A DNA stretch of 16,846 nucleotides from Methanothrix sp. (lineage in GTDB: Archaea; Halobacteriota; Methanosarcinia; Methanotrichales; Methanotrichaceae): assembly GCA_023229165.1 (NCBI GenBank), contig JALNZQ010000035.1, positions 1-16,846 of the forward strand. Direction: 5' to 3'. Below, one piece after another: positions 1 to 7,080 of this stretch; position 1 is the first letter of the stretch, and every line of letters starts with the position of its first letter. A program made the position numbers and the translations under genes. Under the pieces are notes generated by a model. The model did not search any database. It saw nothing but the letters and a program-made list of their open reading frames with translations, and was not told the origin of the DNA.

Positions 1-8
1 CAGAGCGA

Positions 9-23
9 GGGGCATTTTGCCCC
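9..23. terminator. small GC-rich hairpin downstream of the first secreted-protein gene
   Basis: A perfect six-pair stem (GGGGCA, loop TTT, TGCCCC) lies about 27 bases past the stop codon of the minus-strand gene that ends at 50. A T-rich run (about 26-46, plus strand) lies beside it. It could end transcription of that gene or of a plus-strand gene lying before the window. The stem is seen; the function is inferred. Confidence 0.35.
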
Positions 24-49
24 CGCGTTTCTCCCTAGTTTTTATAATA

Positions 50-541
50 TCACACAATGTCACAGACGAAGTACATCTTTCCTGTTTCTCGCATGGGCTT
101 GGTGGCAATGCCCAGCTTCAGGGTCTCAACCTCTGCATGCTTGGGATTAAGCGGATCCAAGCCACCTACACCTGTTCCAATCTTGAATGAACTTGCTGGC
201 TCGCTGGCCGCTTGAGCGGAGGAGGCACCTGCGGTAACCATGGGAGCAACACCGGCCATCTCGCTGATGTCCGCGACTACAACCGGTTTGTCGTTCACGG
301 TGCTTAGATTCTGAGTGGTGTGACTTGCTGCGCCAATATTTAATGCCGCATCTGCAGAATCATTTACCTGAGTGGAATTCTGTCCTGTCGGACTGTCTAT
401 GCTTACCGCCGCATTATCTAAAGTGGTGTTGTTCAGTGTGGTATTATTCGCGGTAGCATTGCTCTCCTGAGCGGTCGCGGCAATTGACGCCGCCATTGCC
501 AGAACCAGAATGCTTGTTAAATATATGAATTGCTTATTCAT
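50..541 (-). CDS. secreted Asn/Thr-rich hypothetical protein, paralogue A
   Basis: Predicted exported protein of 163 residues; function unknown. It starts MNKQFIYLTSILVLAMAASI, a typical signal peptide with a likely cleavage just before AQES. A longer reading from 577 exists, but the ATG at 541 is preceded by a good ribosome site (GAGGAC, six bases away) and puts the signal peptide at the N terminus. Residues about 24-60 are low-complexity and full of N-X-S/T sequons (I count eight in the protein), so the mature protein could be heavily N-glycosylated at the surface. A central Ala/Ser-rich linker leads to a compact tail with FKIGTGVGG, KPMRETGKM and a final CDIV. The downstream minus-strand layout and a similar tail in the 671-1234 gene suggest a tandem duplication. 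No catalytic motif is visible. A real gene is likely; the role is open. Confidence 0.7.
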   Translation of the reverse strand: MNKQFIYLTSILVLAMAASIAATAQESNATANNTTLNNTTLDNAAVSIDSPTGQNSTQVNDSADAALNIGAASHTTQNLSTVNDKPVVVADISEMAGVAPMVTAGASSAQAASEPASSFKIGTGVGGLDPLNPKHAEVETLKLGIATKPMRETGKMYFVCDIV

Positions 542-593
542 GTTTGTCCTCAGTCGGGGAAGATAGCTTAGGAGCATATCAAATTAACCATTC

Positions 594-604
594 CTCTATA
601 TATC
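594..604 (-). promoter_or_regulatory. probable TATA box for secreted paralogue A
   Basis: On the minus strand an A/T run containing TATATAGAG lies about 55 bases before the ATG at 541. That would place transcription start near 570 and give a leader of about 30 bases containing the ribosome site. Position and composition fit an archaeal promoter; this is inferred by eye. Confidence 0.4.
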
Positions 605-670
605 ATCTCTCAAAAATAAATAAAATCCTGGGGACGCCCAGGAATCTGTCTGCAATATTGATGCAGTGAT

Positions 671-1234
671 TTATATTTTGTTGACGAAAAACGGCAAAGC
701 GCTCAGGTCCATTATCGTCTTGGCAGGCAGGCCGACTTCGTAAGCCCCTTGGGCCAGGGCGTTGCCGTCGATTGGGAAGAGAGACGGAGACCTTCCGCTG
801 CCGCCAATGGCAAAGACGGTTCTTTGGGGCGATTCTATCTGCATTGCTCCTGGCTGCAAGACCGCAGGAATTGAGCTAACCGGCTCTGCAAAGGCCGTGA
901 CATTCTCTGACAGAGTGATATTTTGGGCAGGTGCAGTCTCATTTTGGGCCGGAATAATCTCACTTGCCGTCGGGGCGGACTCATTTTCCGCAGAAACGGT
1001 GGGTGCGGTCTCATTAGCCGTCTCGGTCGGCAAAATCGGAGCTTCAATCACGGTTTCATTGGCTGGCACACTCACAGGTTCGCTTGTAGTGGCATTAAAT
1101 GTAGTGTTATTGAGCAACGTTGTGTTGTTCACGGTAGCATTATTCAAAGTCGTCGTGTTCTCCTGAGCGGAGACGGCGAGGATGGCAGCTAACATGAACA
1201 GAACGCCTGCAAATTGGATAGATCTCTTACTCAT
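671..1234 (-). CDS. secreted Asn/Thr-rich hypothetical protein, paralogue B
   Basis: Predicted exported protein of 187 residues; function unknown. The chosen ATG at 1234 has an AGAGGA ribosome site seven bases upstream and begins MSKRSIQFAGVLFMLAAILA, a signal peptide probably cut before AQEN. The longer frame from 1342 would bury this signal and run into the ABC ATPase gene, so I reject it. Residues about 24-115 are a low-complexity stretch of N-X-T/S sequons (I count 13) mixed with Glu, Pro and Ala, first as NNTT-type blocks and then as NET/NES units about ten residues apart. The tail has FAIGGSG, then GLPAKTIMDL and a hydrophobic end, matching the order of features in the 50-541 protein. 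The two genes are tandem and co-oriented, 129 bases apart. Most likely a heavily glycosylated surface or sheath-associated protein. Confidence 0.7.
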   Translation of the reverse strand: MSKRSIQFAGVLFMLAAILAVSAQENTTTLNNATVNNTTLLNNTTFNATTSEPVSVPANETVIEAPILPTETANETAPTVSAENESAPTASEIIPAQNETAPAQNITLSENVTAFAEPVSSIPAVLQPGAMQIESPQRTVFAIGGSGRSPSLFPIDGNALAQGAYEVGLPAKTIMDLSALPFFVNKI

Positions 1235-1307
1235 ATAATTCCTCTGCTTTATGGCATAGCCTGGGAGTTTATCAATTCTATGCTCTCTTAATCTTGCCGC
1301 CGTCCTC

Positions 1308-2033
1308 TCACTGATCACAGCTCTCGCCGGTGACAAAGCCACCCTCCTTGCGCATCATCTCGCAGACGATTTTGCCGTCCACAATGCGCAGGATGCGGTC
1401 CGTCTTCTCCGCCAAAGCCATGTCATGCGTCACTAGAATGAAGGTCTGGTTGATCTTTCGGTTCAGCTCCCGCAGCAGGTTATAGATGAGGTCGGAGGTC
1501 TTTGTGTCCAGGTTGCCGGTCAGCTCATCGCCGATCACGATGGACGGCCCGTTGGCCAGGGCCCGGGCCACGGCTACTCGCTGGTTCTGGCCGCCGGAGA
1601 GCTGATTGGGCCGACTGTCTCGCCGATCGGCCAGGCCCACTGCAGACAGGAGTTCCAGGCCCCTCTCTTTCGCGACCGCTTTGCTCTTCTTGGCGATGAG
1701 CATGGGCATCATGACGTTCTCTAAAGCGGAGAACTCCGGGATGAGGTGATGGTACTGAAAGACGAAGCCCAGTTCTTGACTGCGCAGCCTTGCTCGCTCT
1801 TCCGGGCTGGCCCTGCTGACATCTATCCCTTTGAGAAATATCTGGCCAACGCTTGGTGTGTCCAGAAGGCCGATCATGTTGAGCAGCGTGCTCTTTCCGC
1901 TGCCGCTGGGGCCCACAATGGCCACGAACTCGCCCGCCTTGATCCTGACGCTGACGCCGTCTAAGGCCCTTACCTCTACGCCGTTTCCATAGATCTTGCT
2001 CAGGTCTTTGAGCACAATTATGTCATCACTCAC
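1308..2033 (-). CDS. ABC transporter ATP-binding protein, LolD/MacB type
   Basis: Cytoplasmic ATPase subunit (241 residues) of a LolCDE/MacB-type ABC system, which in bacteria moves lipoproteins or peptides by mechanotransmission. Walker [10 protein letters not shown] is at 41-49, the Q-loop glutamine near 93, the signature LSGGQ at 145-149, Walker B ending with catalytic Glu170, and the switch His at 203. The usual DEPTGNLD after Walker B reads DELTGNLD here, with Leu171 replacing proline. The start is GTG at 2033: an ATG a few bases further on is out of frame, and GGAGG sits about eight bases upstream. It overlaps the last eight bases of a permease reading frame, the normal translational-coupling arrangement, but that permease is a broken remnant. 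The ATPase may therefore have lost its partner or may serve permeases encoded elsewhere. Identification of the ATPase is firm; the substrate is not. Confidence 0.9.
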   Translation of the reverse strand: MSDDIIVLKDLSKIYGNGVEVRALDGVSVRIKAGEFVAIVGPSGSGKSTLLNMIGLLDTPSVGQIFLKGIDVSRASPEERARLRSQELGFVFQYHHLIPEFSALENVMMPMLIAKKSKAVAKERGLELLSAVGLADRRDSRPNQLSGGQNQRVAVARALANGPSIVIGDELTGNLDTKTSDLIYNLLRELNRKINQTFILVTHDMALAEKTDRILRIVDGKIVCEMMRKEGGFVTGESCDQ

Positions 2034-2405
2034 TTGTTATCGCCTCCACGGGATCAAGCCTCGTGGCTGTATAGGCCGGATAAATTCCGGCGATGAAGTT
2101 CAGGGCCAGGGCAATGTCCTGTAGGCTTATCTCGACAGCATCTGTAAGAAAGATGCCGGTTACGGTTAGATCTGTTGCTCTTGTCTAAGGTGAATGAATT
2201 TCTCACCCGGCTCTTGCTTGACAACGACATGGGGTAGCTTCTCTTTCACGGGATCTGTGAGGATCTGCTGCTGGCCGGTGACAAGCGAGGTGAAGATAAC
2301 CGATATGCTCACAGCTAAGGCTACTGCCAGCACAGATAGAGCGGTCTGGCGTCTTCGGGAGATAATGTGCCTGATGGCAATGGTCACGGCCAGAGTATCG
2401 ATCAT
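2026..2405 (-). pseudogene. remnant of a MacB/LolC/FtsX-type ABC permease
   Basis: An ATG at 2405 opens 79 residues beginning MIDTLAVTIAIRHIISRRRQ. This is the N-terminal cytoplasmic lead and first membrane helix (about 20-44) typical of MacB/LolC permeases, followed by the start of the extracytoplasmic domain (PHVVVKQEPGEKFIHL). It stops at 2166. In another frame, 2173-2026 encodes the characteristic permease end: a short hydrophobic stretch, then AGIYPAYTATRLDPVEAI and a stop that overlaps the ATPase start. The two pieces together give about 120 residues, where intact members have roughly 370-400. The large middle part, including most of the periplasmic domain and two or three helices, is missing. 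The simplest reading is an internal deletion with a frame change, leaving both ends. The N-terminal piece could still be translated, but no transporter would result. Confidence 0.8.
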
Positions 2406-2475
2406 CTCTATTTATCAGACTTTTCGCTTGCTCAAAAATATCGGATTTTTCTCAATCCAAAATTTTTCAGAGGTA

Positions 2476-2486
2476 TATTTAAATAA
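2476..2486 (+). promoter_or_regulatory. probable TATA box for the secreted beta-type protein
   Basis: An A/T-only stretch containing TTTAAATAA lies about 50 bases before the ATG at 2531. Transcription would start near 2508, leaving a short leader with AAGGGG about ten bases before the start codon. Inferred from position and composition. Confidence 0.45.
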
Positions 2487-2530
2487 TCAATGGTGATGTT
2501 ATATATCATGAATAAAGGGGTATATCTCTA

Positions 2531-3409
2531 ATGGCCAAAGTTAAAATGATTCTGATATCTCTGTCGATATTGTATTTCTTTATTCAAGGTGTATATGGAA
2601 TCAGCATAAGCGTTACGGGGGGCAATGCCAATTCTGGATTAGGAGCTACTACAACATTTGCCGCAGGACTTGACGATGTCGTAGAGCAACATATTGTGCT
2701 CAATACAGATCAAGGCAAAATGAGTAACCATCTGCATGCAGATGGCCCGGTCACAGGGTTTCGTCAGGTCAGGGGGAAAAGTGGTGGCTACGCAGATGCA
2801 GGCTTTTCAGTTACGGGCAGATATGCACAGACTGATTACGAATTTACCATGTCAAATAACCCTTATGCATTGGTTACAGAATCTTTGACATCTCAAATTG
2901 CAGACAACATCTATGTTTTTGCGAATGCGAAGGATTTCAAGGGCGAATGGGCAAAAGCAGAGATGTATGTTGATTCGCCTAGCCGATATTCCATTAACAA
3001 AGCCAATCTAGTTGGCTATTTTGTCAGCGCTTACGCTACTTCTGATTCTGCAAGTGTCGAACAGAAGGCTACCAGAGCTGCTGCACCAGAGGGGAAAATA
3101 TTGATCAATTTGGCAGCTAGAGAAAGAAGTTTTGATAAATCCTACGTTAAATCAATCCTGAAATCTTTGTATACTCCTTACCCGTACTACAGCAATATGA
3201 AAGCCTGCGCATATGCGAGCTTTGGCAAGACGAAAGCAACACAATCATTCTATGCACTTGGACCAATAAGCTCTGAATCATATGCTTCCTTAAACGGCGT
3301 CTCTACGAGAGATGTGGATAGTTACTTAGGAAAGCGTATCGTAGTTCAAAATGCATGGACTGATGGGTTCCTAAACCGAAAGGGTGCCATTAATGTGGTA
3401 ATAAATTAA
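2531..3409 (+). CDS. secreted hypothetical protein, probably beta-rich
   Basis: Predicted exported protein of 292 residues; function not recognised. Residues 1-23 form a signal peptide (basic MAKVKM, a hydrophobic core, then GVYG before the mature ISISVTGG). The rest alternates polar and hydrophobic residues with many Ser, Thr, Tyr, Ala and Gly and one Cys, which suggests extended beta structure. Short similar phrases recur (YVFANAKD, YFVSAYATS, KACAYASFG), each with a Tyr/Ala-rich strand. From memory, similar SISVTGGNA-starting secreted proteins form families in Methanosarcina and Methanothrix, but I cannot confirm a match. The gene stands alone on the plus strand between minus-strand genes and is visibly richer in A and T than the chaperone and deacetylase genes. 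That could mean recent acquisition or merely relaxed composition. It may be a surface or sheath component. Confidence 0.75.
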   Translation: MAKVKMILISLSILYFFIQGVYGISISVTGGNANSGLGATTTFAAGLDDVVEQHIVLNTDQGKMSNHLHADGPVTGFRQVRGKSGGYADAGFSVTGRYAQTDYEFTMSNNPYALVTESLTSQIADNIYVFANAKDFKGEWAKAEMYVDSPSRYSINKANLVGYFVSAYATSDSASVEQKATRAAAPEGKILINLAARERSFDKSYVKSILKSLYTPYPYYSNMKACAYASFGKTKATQSFYALGPISSESYASLNGVSTRDVDSYLGKRIVVQNAWTDGFLNRKGAINVVIN

Positions 3410-3478
3410 TGGAAGAAATAATATTAATATATTTATACACTATGCAGCAATTCTGTCTGTTGTAGAGGAGAATATAAC

Positions 3479-3790
3479 TCAAACGATTCCTGGTCCCCAG
3501 GTCCACCTGCCACCAGGGATTCTCTTCATAATAATTGCAACTTTGCTGCCTGTTGGGTATCCGGTTAAAACTCTCCGCCAATCCTGAAATTCCGTTATTT
3601 TCAGGCCCTGAATATTATAATCAATTGCCAATCCATAAAATCCTGTAACGTTGCCCGATGCAGGATATTCACTCGCACATGAGCCAGAAACCGCAAGCAT
3701 GCCCCGCGCGGCCAGGATGATCACGATTACCGCGGGAATAATAGGTCCCATAGCTTTACTTCCTACGCAAATCCCTATAAAAGTATTCAT
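3479..3790 (-). CDS. small exported hypothetical protein
   Basis: A 103-residue frame with no recognised family. Residues about 15-38 are strongly hydrophobic (GPIIPAVIVIILAARGMLAV) and are followed by SGSCASEY, which looks like a signal peptide or membrane anchor with a cysteine close to the cut. The remaining 65 or so residues contain Gly, Tyr and Trp, including a WTWGPG ending. Two starts are possible. The ATG at 3790 supplies a lysine before the hydrophobic core, but no clear ribosome site is seen. The ATG at 3751 has AGGAAG nine or ten bases upstream but a bare N terminus. It is divergent from the hydantoinase-family gene and convergent with the beta-type secreted gene. The hydrophobic segment and lone position favour a real small gene, but the evidence is moderate. 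Confidence 0.5.
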   Translation of the reverse strand: MNTFIGICVGSKAMGPIIPAVIVIILAARGMLAVSGSCASEYPASGNVTGFYGLAIDYNIQGLKITEFQDWRRVLTGYPTGSKVAIIMKRIPGGRWTWGPGIV

Positions 3791-3859
3791 CTAACCAAAG
3801 TCAAAAAAGACCACAAAGCCGATATACCTCCTAAGTATTAGCGCATAGCGAAAGGCGAG

Positions 3860-5536
3860 ATGAAAATGCTTATAGGAATTGATGTGGGCGGCACCACCAC
3901 TGATGCCGTTGTCGTGGACGGCAATAAGGTTGTCAAGACCGCATATGTGCCTACAAATCACGATAACCTGTTGAAGTGCCTCCTGGCAGCTTTGGACGAG
4001 CTGGTGCAGGGCATCGACACTCGCAAGATCGAGCGAGTGGTCCTGAGCACTACACTGATTACTAATATGATCGCAGAGGGCAAGACCGATCCTGTGGCTT
4101 TGGTGCTCATACCGGGACCGGGAACCAATCCCAAGGACTACGCGCTCGGCAAGAGCATCATCTTAGACGGCGCTATAGATTTCCGTGGCAAAGAGATCGA
4201 TCGGCTCAAGGAATCCCAGATCAAAGAGGCTGCATCCCAGATCCGGACCCAGGGCCTCTCCCGCGTGGCCGTCGTAGGAAAATTCTGCCAGAGAAATCAT
4301 GCCCACGAGCTGAAGGTTGGCGAGATCCTGGCCGCTGCGTTGCCAGGCGGCAAGATCGAGCTGGGCCATAAAGTCTCCGGCCAGCTCAACTTCCCCCGCC
4401 GGGCGGCGACAACCATGCTCACGGCTGCCACCAAAGACCGCTATGAGCTCTTTGCCAAAGACGTGGCTGCTGCTCTGAAGGAGCGCAAGATCTCGTCTCC
4501 CGTCTATATTCTCAAGGCAGACGGCGGCACACTGCCTCTGGATAAATCGCTGCAAATGCCTGTGGAGACCATCTTCTCCGGGCCCGCTGCCAGTATTATG
4601 GGCGTTTTGGCGCTGACGAAGGCGGGCCGGACCTCCGTAGTCGTGGACATTGGCGGCACCACCACTGATCTGGCGCTCATCCTTTCCGGCAAGCCACTCC
4701 TCTCAGCCAAAGGGGCGCGGGTTGGCTCTCTTCTTACCCATGTGCGGGCCTTTGCCGTCAAGTCGGTGGCCATCGGTGGCGACAGTGCTGTTGCCGTCTC
4801 CTGCCATGCTCTGACCGTCGGGCCTCACCGAAACGGTCCGCCGCTTTGCATGGGCGGAAAGGGTCCCACGCCCACTGATGCGTTGCGAGTTTTGGGGCTC
4901 TCTCAGATAGGCGATGCTGCAAAGGCTGAGGAGGCCATGCAGATCGTGGCTGAGGGTTTGGGCTGCACTGCGAAGGAGGCTGCCCAAAAGGTGGTTGATG
5001 CCGTGGTGGACAAGATCGTCTTTGAGGTCAATGAGATGTTCCGGGAATGGACGGAGGAGCCCGCCTATCGTATATGGGAGATCATGAAAAAAGAGATGCT
5101 TTCTGCCCAGAGCGTTGTAGGTGTGGGCGGAGGAGCTCCTCTCCTCGTGCCGCTGGTGGCCGCCCGGCTCAAAGCCGCGGCCATTGTGCCCGGGTATGCG
5201 TCTGTGGCCAACGCCATTGGCGCAGCGGTGGCCCGGCCCACCTTAACCCTGAACCTGCATATCGACACGGAGAAAGGTGAGTTTTCTGTGGCCGAAGAAG
5301 GCCTCACGGGCCGGGTGACAGACCAAAAGATGACTCCTGAGGATGCAGGGCGTCTGGCCCGGCGGCTCTTAGCCGAGCGGGCGGCGCGCCTGGGCATCGG
5401 CGAGTATGCAAGCGAAGCCGAGGTTACTTACAGCGAGTTTTTCAATATGATTCGAGGCTGGTCAACAGTGGGAAGGCTGATGGACGTGCGAATGGAAATT
5501 CCTGCAGGTCTTTTGCCATCCTGGGGGGGTTGCTGA
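3860..5536 (+). CDS. hydantoinase/oxoprolinase family protein (HyuA-like ASKHA ATPase)
   Basis: A cytoplasmic 558-residue protein of the hydantoinase A/oxoprolinase family, whose members couple ATP hydrolysis to opening of cyclic amides (5-oxoproline, hydantoins) or to carboxylation. The ASKHA nucleotide-binding motifs are all present: phosphate-1 loop GIDVGGTTTDA at about 6-16, phosphate-2 loop VDIGGTTTDLA from about 262 with Asp263, and the adenosine-binding GVGGGAP at 421-427. It is shorter than many bacterial HyuA or AcxA subunits, and no HyuB-type partner gene is seen nearby, so the substrate cannot be assigned. Two starts compete. The ATG at 3860 is only one base from AGGCGA, while the ATG at 3866 is seven bases away and may be the true one. 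Its stop is one base before the ATG of the deacetylase-family gene, so the two are almost certainly co-translated. Some archaeal members are annotated as acetone carboxylase or acetophenone carboxylase relatives, which I cannot exclude. Confidence 0.85.
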   Translation: MKMLIGIDVGGTTTDAVVVDGNKVVKTAYVPTNHDNLLKCLLAALDELVQGIDTRKIERVVLSTTLITNMIAEGKTDPVALVLIPGPGTNPKDYALGKSIILDGAIDFRGKEIDRLKESQIKEAASQIRTQGLSRVAVVGKFCQRNHAHELKVGEILAAALPGGKIELGHKVSGQLNFPRRAATTMLTAATKDRYELFAKDVAAALKERKISSPVYILKADGGTLPLDKSLQMPVETIFSGPAASIMGVLALTKAGRTSVVVDIGGTTTDLALILSGKPLLSAKGARVGSLLTHVRAFAVKSVAIGGDSAVAVSCHALTVGPHRNGPPLCMGGKGPTPTDALRVLGLSQIGDAAKAEEAMQIVAEGLGCTAKEAAQKVVDAVVDKIVFEVNEMFREWTEEPAYRIWEIMKKEMLSAQSVVGVGGGAPLLVPLVAARLKAAAIVPGYASVANAIGAAVARPTLTLNLHIDTEKGEFSVAEEGLTGRVTDQKMTPEDAGRLARRLLAERAARLGIGEYASEAEVTYSEFFNMIRGWSTVGRLMDVRMEIPAGLLPSWGGC

Positions 5537-5537
5537 A

Positions 5538-6902
5538 ATGTCTTCCATTGGCAAGGCCGGCAAGACCGGGCTCATATTCTTCCCCGCCTTTGACTGGGCC
5601 ATCTCGCCCACTCACCCGGAGCGGGAGGAGCGGCTGCTCTACACTCGCGACCAGATCTTCGAGGAGGGTCTGATGGACCTCCCTGCCATCGAGGAGTACA
5701 AGCCCCGCCTGGCCGAGAAAAAGGACGTCGCTCGCGCCCATTTCTGCGTTCCCGATGTAGAAAGCCAGGTGACGGAGGCGCACCTCATCGCCGCCGGCAG
5801 CACCCTTACTCTGGCCGATGCCCTGGAGAAGGGCGAGATTCGAAACGGCTTTGCGCTGGTGCGCCCCCCCGGCCATCACAGCATGCGTGTGGTGCATGGC
5901 AATCGCGGCTTTTGCAATATCAACAACATGGCCATCATGGTCGAGTACCTGAGAACGAAGTACGGCCACAAGAGGATCGCCGTCATCGATACCGATGTGC
6001 ATCACGGCGACGGAACCCAGGAGATATTCTGGCACGACCAGGATGTGCTCTGTCTATCCTTCCACCAGGACGGCCATACCCTTTACCCCGGCTCGGGCTT
6101 TGTCAATGAGATGGGCGGACCGCAAGCGCTTGCCAGAACGCTGAACGTTCCCCTGCCGCCCGGCACCACGGACGAGGGCATTCACTACGTCCTGGACAAT
6201 CTCATCCTGCCCGTCCTCGATGATTTCAAGCCCGATTTGATCCTTAACTCGGCCGGCCAGGACAATCACTACACCGATCCTCTGGCAAATATGCGCTTCT
6301 CGGCCAACGGCTACGCCCGGCTCAATGAAAAGCTCGCTCCCGACCTGTGCGTCCTGGAGGGAGGCTACGCCGTGGAGACGGCCCTGCCCTATGTGAACAC
6401 TGGCATCATCCAGGCCATGGCCGGGCTGGATTACTCGCATGTTAAAGAGCCGGACTATGTGCCCGGTCGCTTCGTGCAGACTGAGGGAATGAAGCGGGAG
6501 ATCGAGCACACGGTAGCCCAGGTGCAGAAGATCTGGGACCAGAGGGACGAACTGGTAGCCCAGGCGCTGGACGGTGCAGGGGACTTCTATCGCAGGAAGA
6601 AGCGTGTCTTCTACGACACGGACATGATCAACGAGAACCAGGAAGAGGTAGTTCGCCTCTGCCCGGACTGCGCTGGCTACATGACCATTCTTACATCGGC
6701 CCAGCGCGGATACGGCATTTTGAACAGCGCCTTTTGCGTTTCCATTCCACGCGGCGCTTGCTCCTCCTGCCGGGATGACGCCAAAGAGGAGTATGCAGAG
6801 CATGTGGACGACAAGAGGATCGGTTATGTCTTGATGCAGGACAAGGACAAAGACAAGTTCAAGCTCTACAACAACATGATCCGAACGGAGAGGGGTTACT
6901 AA
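5538..6902 (+). CDS. histone deacetylase-fold amidohydrolase with C-terminal Cys4 module
   Basis: A zinc hydrolase of the arginase/deacetylase fold, class II HDAC/acetylpolyamine amidohydrolase/AcuC-like, 454 residues. The catalytic set is complete: RPPGHH at 109-114 with the His pair, the metal motif DTDVHHGD at 151-158 (ligands Asp153 and His155), the third ligand Asp242 in AGQD, and transition-state Tyr277 in LEGGY. Known members cleave acetyl groups from lysines of proteins, polyamines or other small amides. Beyond about residue 310 is an extension not needed for the fold. It has CPDC at 375-378 and CSSC at 408-411 and looks like a zinc ribbon. Translation probably re-initiates from the hydantoinase-family stop one base upstream, with a G-rich run before it. 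Possible roles are removal of acetyl groups from acetyl-CoA synthetase, an enzyme central to acetate-using methanogens, or from a small amide handled together with the neighbour. Fold and activity class are secure; the substrate is not. Confidence 0.92.
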   Translation: MSSIGKAGKTGLIFFPAFDWAISPTHPEREERLLYTRDQIFEEGLMDLPAIEEYKPRLAEKKDVARAHFCVPDVESQVTEAHLIAAGSTLTLADALEKGEIRNGFALVRPPGHHSMRVVHGNRGFCNINNMAIMVEYLRTKYGHKRIAVIDTDVHHGDGTQEIFWHDQDVLCLSFHQDGHTLYPGSGFVNEMGGPQALARTLNVPLPPGTTDEGIHYVLDNLILPVLDDFKPDLILNSAGQDNHYTDPLANMRFSANGYARLNEKLAPDLCVLEGGYAVETALPYVNTGIIQAMAGLDYSHVKEPDYVPGRFVQTEGMKREIEHTVAQVQKIWDQRDELVAQALDGAGDFYRRKKRVFYDTDMINENQEEVVRLCPDCAGYMTILTSAQRGYGILNSAFCVSIPRGACSSCRDDAKEEYAEHVDDKRIGYVLMQDKDKDKFKLYNNMIRTERGY

Positions 6903-6910
6903 GTCGTTAT

Positions 6911-6942
6911 GGTGCGGGAAGCTGCGAATGGCTTCTCGCGCC
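6911..6942 (+). terminator. strong hairpin just after the deacetylase-family gene
   Basis: The segments 6911-6922 and 6931-6942 pair over 12 positions, two of them G-U, around an eight-base loop. The hairpin begins nine bases after the stop codon. There is no immediate U-run, so it may stabilise the mRNA end or help termination rather than act as a classic intrinsic terminator. The deacetylase and dnaJ genes converge across this gap. Confidence 0.5.
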
Positions 6943-7057
6943 AATGCGATGCTTAATCAAACATAATCTCGCACACTTTTTCAATAAGCTGGCCTGTAAT
7001 GTCATCACTCCTAAACATATTTAGATTATATAATGTCTCAAGAAAACAATCTATATA

Positions 7058-7077
7058 ATAAAAGCAAAAAAAAGAAC
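7058..7077 (-). terminator. U-tract terminator after dnaJ
   Basis: Read on the minus strand, the bases right after the dnaJ stop are T-rich, including eight consecutive Ts and then a TTTT run. Archaeal RNA polymerases stop at such oligo-U runs without needing a hairpin, so this is a likely end for the chaperone transcript. The tract is seen; termination is inferred. Confidence 0.5.
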
Positions 7078-7080
7078 TTA

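Noticed and set aside
671..1342. Longer form of secreted paralogue B starting at 1342
   Set aside because: It would place 36 basic, non-signal residues before a clear signal peptide and overlap the ABC ATPase end; the ATG at 1234 has a good ribosome site.
5442..6035. 197-codon minus-strand frame across the hydantoinase/deacetylase junction
   Set aside because: Antisense to two well-supported genes, without a ribosome site or motif.
5538..6902. Calling the deacetylase-fold protein a true histone deacetylase
   Set aside because: The fold and catalytic residues are clear, but prokaryotic members act on many substrates and nothing in the window shows histones as the target.
6054..6944. 296-codon open frame on the minus strand
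   Set aside because: It lies wholly opposite the deacetylase-family gene, whose catalytic motifs are complete. The minus product has no recognisable domain and is a shadow of GC-rich coding DNA.
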